Positions 61,683 to 64,000 of a stretch of DNA of 64,000 nt are shown here, one piece after another. How positions within the stretch are numbered: position 1 is the first letter of the stretch; every line of letters begins with the position of its first letter. The DNA is from Dryocola sp051297175. GTDB lineage: Bacteria; Pseudomonadota; Gammaproteobacteria; Enterobacterales; Enterobacteriaceae. Where the stretch lies: positions 4,836,001 through 4,900,000 of the forward strand of contig NZ_JBINNY010000001.1 of NCBI RefSeq assembly GCF_051297175.1, in the 5' to 3' direction. The position numbers and the translations under genes were made by a program. Under the pieces are notes generated by a model. That model searched no databases. It was given only the letters and a program-made list of their open reading frames with translations, and was not told the DNA's origin.

Positions 61683-61908
61683 GTGGATGGCGCTGCGGTT
61701 ATCTATCCTGCGATTTATGTCCAACAATTCGGTGGATGGCGCATTCGCTTATCCACCCTACGGTTCGCGTGTCGCGTGTAGGTCGGATAAACGACGTGCC
61801 ATCCGACAATTTCAATTCACGTGTCGGTCGGGTAAACGGCGCGCCACCCGACAATTTCAATTCACGTGTAGGTCGGATAAGCGTTAGCGCCATCCGACAA
61901 TTTCGCTA
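61683..61908. repeat. Left palindromic array flanking the HigBA-like cassette (45-bp period)
   Basis: A leader block (GGTGGATGGCGCTGCGGTTATC..., CTGCGATTTATGTCC, GGTGGATGGCGCATTCGCTTATCCACCCTACGGTTCGCGTG in part) is followed by three 45-bp units starting GTGT(A/C)GGTCGG at 61776, 61821 and 61866. Unit stems GTCGGAT/ATCCGAC and GTCGGGT/ACCCGAC alternate and are compensated. The inter-palindrome spacer AATTTCAATTCAC is constant. The last unit reaches the stop codon of the antitoxin gene. Confidence 0.93.
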
Positions 61909-62190
61909 AACATAGCGGATATTTAATGAAATTTTTGCGCCGCAGGCCGAAGCATAGCGTTCAAGCGTTTTCATGCTCACGCTGAAAGGGTTTTTCTCAA
62001 GGCGATTAATACTGGATGAATTTATACCTAACTTATCGGCAAGCTCGCTTTTAGTCAGCCCCGAGCGTTCACGCATCTCATACAGAGCCTGAATCAAAGC
62101 AAGCTCCCGATCGGCATCGTCATAGGCCTGAAGGGACTCATCGTCAGAGAGCATTCTGGTTTTCAGTTCATCAAGAGACACTGGTTTCAC
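61906..62190 (-). CDS. HigA-like XRE-type antitoxin
   Basis: 94 residues. Central HTH: RSGLTKSELADKLGINSSSINRLEKNPFSVSMKTLERYASACG (in part, about 43-85), an XRE-family DNA-binding domain of the antitoxin type. Second in a toxin-first pair, as in higBA; its ATG overlaps the toxin stop (ATGA). The stop codon lies within the last palindrome of the left array, so the repeat reaches the coding sequence. It lies, against the operon direction, between hycI and hydN. Confidence 0.9.
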   Translation of the reverse strand: MKPVSLDELKTRMLSDDESLQAYDDADRELALIQALYEMRERSGLTKSELADKLGINSSSINRLEKNPFSVSMKTLERYASACGAKISLNIRYV

Positions 62191-62501
62191 TTTAAAAACT
62201 CCTTCAGTCTTAACCGCGCGATTTCAATGGCACCTGCCGGTGTTTTGGCCGTCTTTTTCGTGAAGGCATGCAGAATAAAGATGGTTTGCACATGACTAAA
62301 AGCATAGACCGTACGAGCGATATCTTTATCCCCGACGCGTAGCTCAAAAAGCCCGTTACCGATGACCCGACTATGGGGAATCCTGAGCTGGTTTCCTTCC
62401 AACGCCAGCCGCTCAATCAAACGAAACATACGGCCTCGCAGCTGCGAGGGTAGAGCACTTAATTCAACTGCTGCCGCTTCATGCGTCAAAATTGTATACA
62501 T
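62187..62501 (-). CDS. HigB/RelE-type toxin (Gp49-like)
   Basis: 104 residues: MYTILTHEAAAVELSALPSQLRGRMFRLIERLALEG, then LRIPHSRVIGNGLFELRVGDKDIARTVYAF and ILHAFTKKTAKTPAGAIEIARLRLKEF (in part). This is the phage-derived Gp49-like/HigB group of RelE-fold ribonucleases, with Arg in ELRV and the Lys/Thr-rich FTKKTAKTP motif. Toxin precedes antitoxin. The promoter must be within 62502-62610, directly beside the right repeat array. Confidence 0.9.
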   Translation of the reverse strand: MYTILTHEAAAVELSALPSQLRGRMFRLIERLALEGNQLRIPHSRVIGNGLFELRVGDKDIARTVYAFSHVQTIFILHAFTKKTAKTPAGAIEIARLRLKEFLK

Positions 62502-62620
62502 TCTAACCCCTCCGTTGGCTAAAACATATCAACCTTCATTACTTTCCCTAACCTGAATCTGCGTTGACGAAAAGGAATTGCGAGATGCTTTCCAACTCCT
62601 CGTTATTTGCTGAATTACGG

Positions 62621-62928
62621 TGGATGGCGCTTGCGCTTATCTACCCTGCGATTTATGTCCGACAATTCGGTGGATGGCGCTAACGCTTATCCACCCTACG
62701 GTTCGCGTGTAGCGTGTAGGTCGGGTAAACGACGTGCCACCCGACAATTTCAGTTCGCGTGTCGGTCGGGTAAACGACGTGCCACCCGACAATTTCACTT
62801 CACGTGTAGGTCGGGTAAACGACGTGCCACCCGACAATTTCAGTTCACGTGTAGGTCGGGTAAACGAAGTGCCATCCGACAATTTCAATTCACGTGTAGG
62901 TCGGATAAGCGTTAGCGCCATCCGACAT
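62621..62928. repeat. Right palindromic array flanking the HigBA-like cassette (45-bp period, five copies)
   Basis: The same leader block as in the left array (GGTGGATGGCGCTTGCGCTTATC..., CTGCGATTTATGTCC, GGTGGATGGCGCTAACGCTTATCCACCCTACGGTTCGCGTGT in part) precedes five units starting at 62714, 62759, 62804, 62849 and 62894, an exact 45-bp period. Orientation equals that of the left array. Open frames with repeated RTRPTRELKLSG-type peptides here are artefacts of the repeat. Confidence 0.94.
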
Positions 62929-62942
62929 GATTCCACGTCCTC

Positions 62943-62962
62943 TGTCATTTGCCCAAATGACA
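62943..62962. promoter_or_regulatory. Presumed FhlA upstream site for hydN-fdhF
   Basis: TGTCATTTGCCCAAATGACA: 9-bp perfect arms with a 2-bp centre, followed by a looser TGTCGATGTCACTGTCAT at 62973. It is about 80-100 bp upstream of the sigma-54 like element before hydN and shares AAATGACA with the 53601 site. No other gene competes for it. Confidence 0.7.
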
Positions 62963-63039
62963 TCGTCATAAGTGTCGATGTCACTGTCATCCCGCCCCGG
63001 ATCAATGCTCAACCCCTTGAATAGCGCTAGCTTCAAACC

Positions 63040-63055
63040 TGGCACGCTTTATGTA
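63040..63055 (+). promoter_or_regulatory. Sigma-54 like promoter of hydN-fdhF with non-canonical -12
   Basis: TGGCACGCTTTATGTA has a perfect -24 TGGCAC and the correct 10-nt spacing, but the -12 dinucleotide is GT rather than GC. It is 40 nt upstream of the hydN start. No better match exists in 62930-63090. Confidence 0.65.
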
Positions 63056-63094
63056 TATCAATGCCCACAATAACAATCTCACCAGGAGCTTATG

Positions 63095-63640
63095 ATGAAC
63101 CGCTTCATCATTGCTGATTCGAGCAAATGTATCGGCTGCCGCACTTGTGAAGTCGCCTGCGTCGTCTCCCATCAGGAAGATCAGGACTGCGCGTCGTTAA
63201 CGCCGCAGGCCTTCCTTCCGCGTATTCACGTCGTAAAAGGCATGAATATTTCTACCGCCATGATGTGCCGCCAGTGCGAAGACGCACCCTGTGCGAACGT
63301 CTGCCCGAACGGGGCCATCAGCCGCGAACACGGCTTTGTGAACGTGATGCAGGAACGCTGCATCGGCTGCAAAACCTGCGTTGTCGCCTGCCCTTACGGG
63401 GCGATGGAAGTGGTCGTTCGCCCGGTGGTGCGCAACAGCGGCGCGGGCCTGAACGTGCTGGCTGAAAAAGCCGAAGCGAACAAGTGCGACCTCTGCCACC
63501 ACCGCGAAACGGGCCCCGCCTGCATGGAAGCCTGCCCGACCAACGCCATCCTGCTGGTCGATCGCAATAAACTCGAACAGATGAGTGCCGAAAAACGCCG
63601 CCGTGCCGCTTTCGATGCCACTTCGTCTTTGATTTTTTAA
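63095..63640 (+). CDS. hydN: Formate dehydrogenase-H associated ferredoxin-like protein HydN
   Basis: 181 residues (E. coli 175) with four 4Fe-4S motifs: CIGCRTCEVAC, CRQCEDAPCANVCP, CIGCKTCVVACP and CDLCHHRETGPACMEACP. Two adjacent ATGs exist (63092, 63095); AGGAG is 6-7 nt before the second, which I chose. HydN helps electron transfer or assembly for FdhF; in E. coli it is next to hypF, here next to fdhF. The C-terminus (FDATSSLIF) is slightly longer than in E. coli. Confidence 0.95.
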   Translation: MNRFIIADSSKCIGCRTCEVACVVSHQEDQDCASLTPQAFLPRIHVVKGMNISTAMMCRQCEDAPCANVCPNGAISREHGFVNVMQERCIGCKTCVVACPYGAMEVVVRPVVRNSGAGLNVLAEKAEANKCDLCHHRETGPACMEACPTNAILLVDRNKLEQMSAEKRRRAAFDATSSLIF

Positions 63641-63675
63641 TCCCTTATCTTCAGCTTTTAACAGGTCTGTTACTG

Positions 63676-64000
63676 ATGAAAAAAATTACCAGCGTCTGCC
63701 CATACTGCGGTGCGGGCTGCAAACTGAAACTCGTTGTCGACAATAACAAAATTATCCGTGCCGAAGCCGCCGAAGGCGTGACCAACCAGAACGAACTTTG
63801 CCTGAAAGGCTATTACGGCTGGGATTTCCTCAACGACACCAAGCTGCTGACGCCGCGCCTGACGCAGCCGATGATCCGCTATGAAAAAGGCGGCAAGCTC
63901 CAGCCGGCGAGCTGGGAAGAAGCTATTCGCTACACCGCAAAACGCCTCAAGGACATCAAAGAGCAGTTTGGCCCACGTGCGATCATGACCACCGGTTCGT
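63676..64000 (+). CDS. fdhF: Selenocysteine-dependent formate dehydrogenase H FdhF, 5' part
   Basis: Catalytic subunit that oxidises formate to CO2 for formate hydrogenlyase. The first 108 residues are in the window: MKKITSVCPYCGAGCKLKLVV with the 4Fe-4S cysteines (C8, C11, C15, and C42 in ELCLKGYYGWDF), ending PRAIMTTGSS. The selenocysteine UGA (codon 140 in E. coli) and SECIS hairpin would lie just past the window end. 35 nt after hydN, so co-transcribed under the hydN promoter. Confidence 0.95.
   Translation, partial: MKKITSVCPYCGAGCKLKLVVDNNKIIRAEAAEGVTNQNELCLKGYYGWDFLNDTKLLTPRLTQPMIRYEKGGKLQPASWEEAIRYTAKRLKDIKEQFGPRAIMTTGS

Noticed and set aside
61683..62928. CRISPR-like appearance of the 45-bp arrays (palindromic repeat, regular spacing)
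   Set aside because: The short spacers are almost identical to each other (AATTTCAATTCAC types), there are no cas genes, and the repeat family also occurs as single copies across the window.
62607..63005. Open frames on both strands with repeated RSGKRRATRQF or TRPTRELKLSG peptides
   Set aside because: Products of the 45-bp period being a multiple of three; no ribosome site or homologous family.
63676..64000. fdhF as a pseudogene because it is short
   Set aside because: It is simply cut by the window end; all 108 visible codons are intact, and the selenocysteine codon lies beyond.

Overview
The window is chromosomal DNA from a GC-rich member of the Enterobacteriaceae. Block after block follows the E. 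coli gene order (bcs; dppABCDF, tRNA-Pro, eptB, yhjX, yhjY, tag, yiaC, bisC, yiaD, ghrB; yibL, mtlR, mtlD, mtlA; yibF, selA, selB, aldB; yiaU, yiaT). The protein sequences match E. coli families at near-identical lengths. I cannot name the genus from sequence alone; an Enterobacter, Klebsiella, Cedecea or Pluralibacter-like organism would fit. No phage, integrase, transposase or CRISPR array was recognised.

Layout. 1-6690 (minus strand): cellulose synthesis operon bcsO-bcsQ-bcsA-bcsB-bcsC (bcsC runs off the window). 7237-10056: a small accessory island between tandem palindromic repeats, with a Fic-like gene whose catalytic His is replaced, an unknown gene, an orphan ribbon-helix-helix protein and a VapBC pair. 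10097-15855: the dppABCDF dipeptide transporter, then a tRNA-Pro whose sequence is of the proM (UGG) type at the usual proK position. 16735-25576: eptB, yhjX (with a recognisable YpdB operator), yhjY, tag-yiaC, bisC and yiaD. 25713-31049: a 2-ketogluconate catabolism cluster (PtxS-like regulator, KguE, KguK, KguT) joined to ghrB, whose product is a 2-ketogluconate reductase family member. A perfect PtxS-like palindrome lies before kguE and a 127-bp ERIC element lies before ghrB. 31199-35477: yibL and the mannitol operon mtlADR with five CRP-like sites. 35976-42471: flavodoxin-fold oxidoreductase/LysR pair, yibF, selA-selB and a ROK kinase. 42660-47356: aldB, HicAB, yiaU/yiaT and yajD.

47401-64000 is a complete formate hydrogenlyase (FHL-1) locus: hypABCDE-fhlA on the minus strand, divergent hycABCDEFGHI on the plus strand, then hydN-fdhF (fdhF cut by the window end). 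Sigma-54 type -24/-12 elements and TGTCGAAATGACA-like upstream sites sit before hypA, hycA and hydN. They fit FhlA control by formate. SelA and SelB, needed to insert selenocysteine into FdhF, are encoded about 6-9 kb upstream of the locus. HypA-E mature the HycE nickel site, HycI trims its C-terminus, and HycB-G form the membrane hydrogenase arm.

The main structure not explained by genes is a family of palindromic repeats of about 30 bp. The core is GGCGC...GCGCTTA and the outer stem varies in a compensated way. They occur as pairs and as tandem arrays with periods of 45, 76, 77 and 78 bp. One array separates hypD from hypE and one palindrome pair separates hycE from hycF. Two near-identical 45-bp arrays in the same orientation flank a HigBA-like toxin-antitoxin cassette lying between hycI and hydN.
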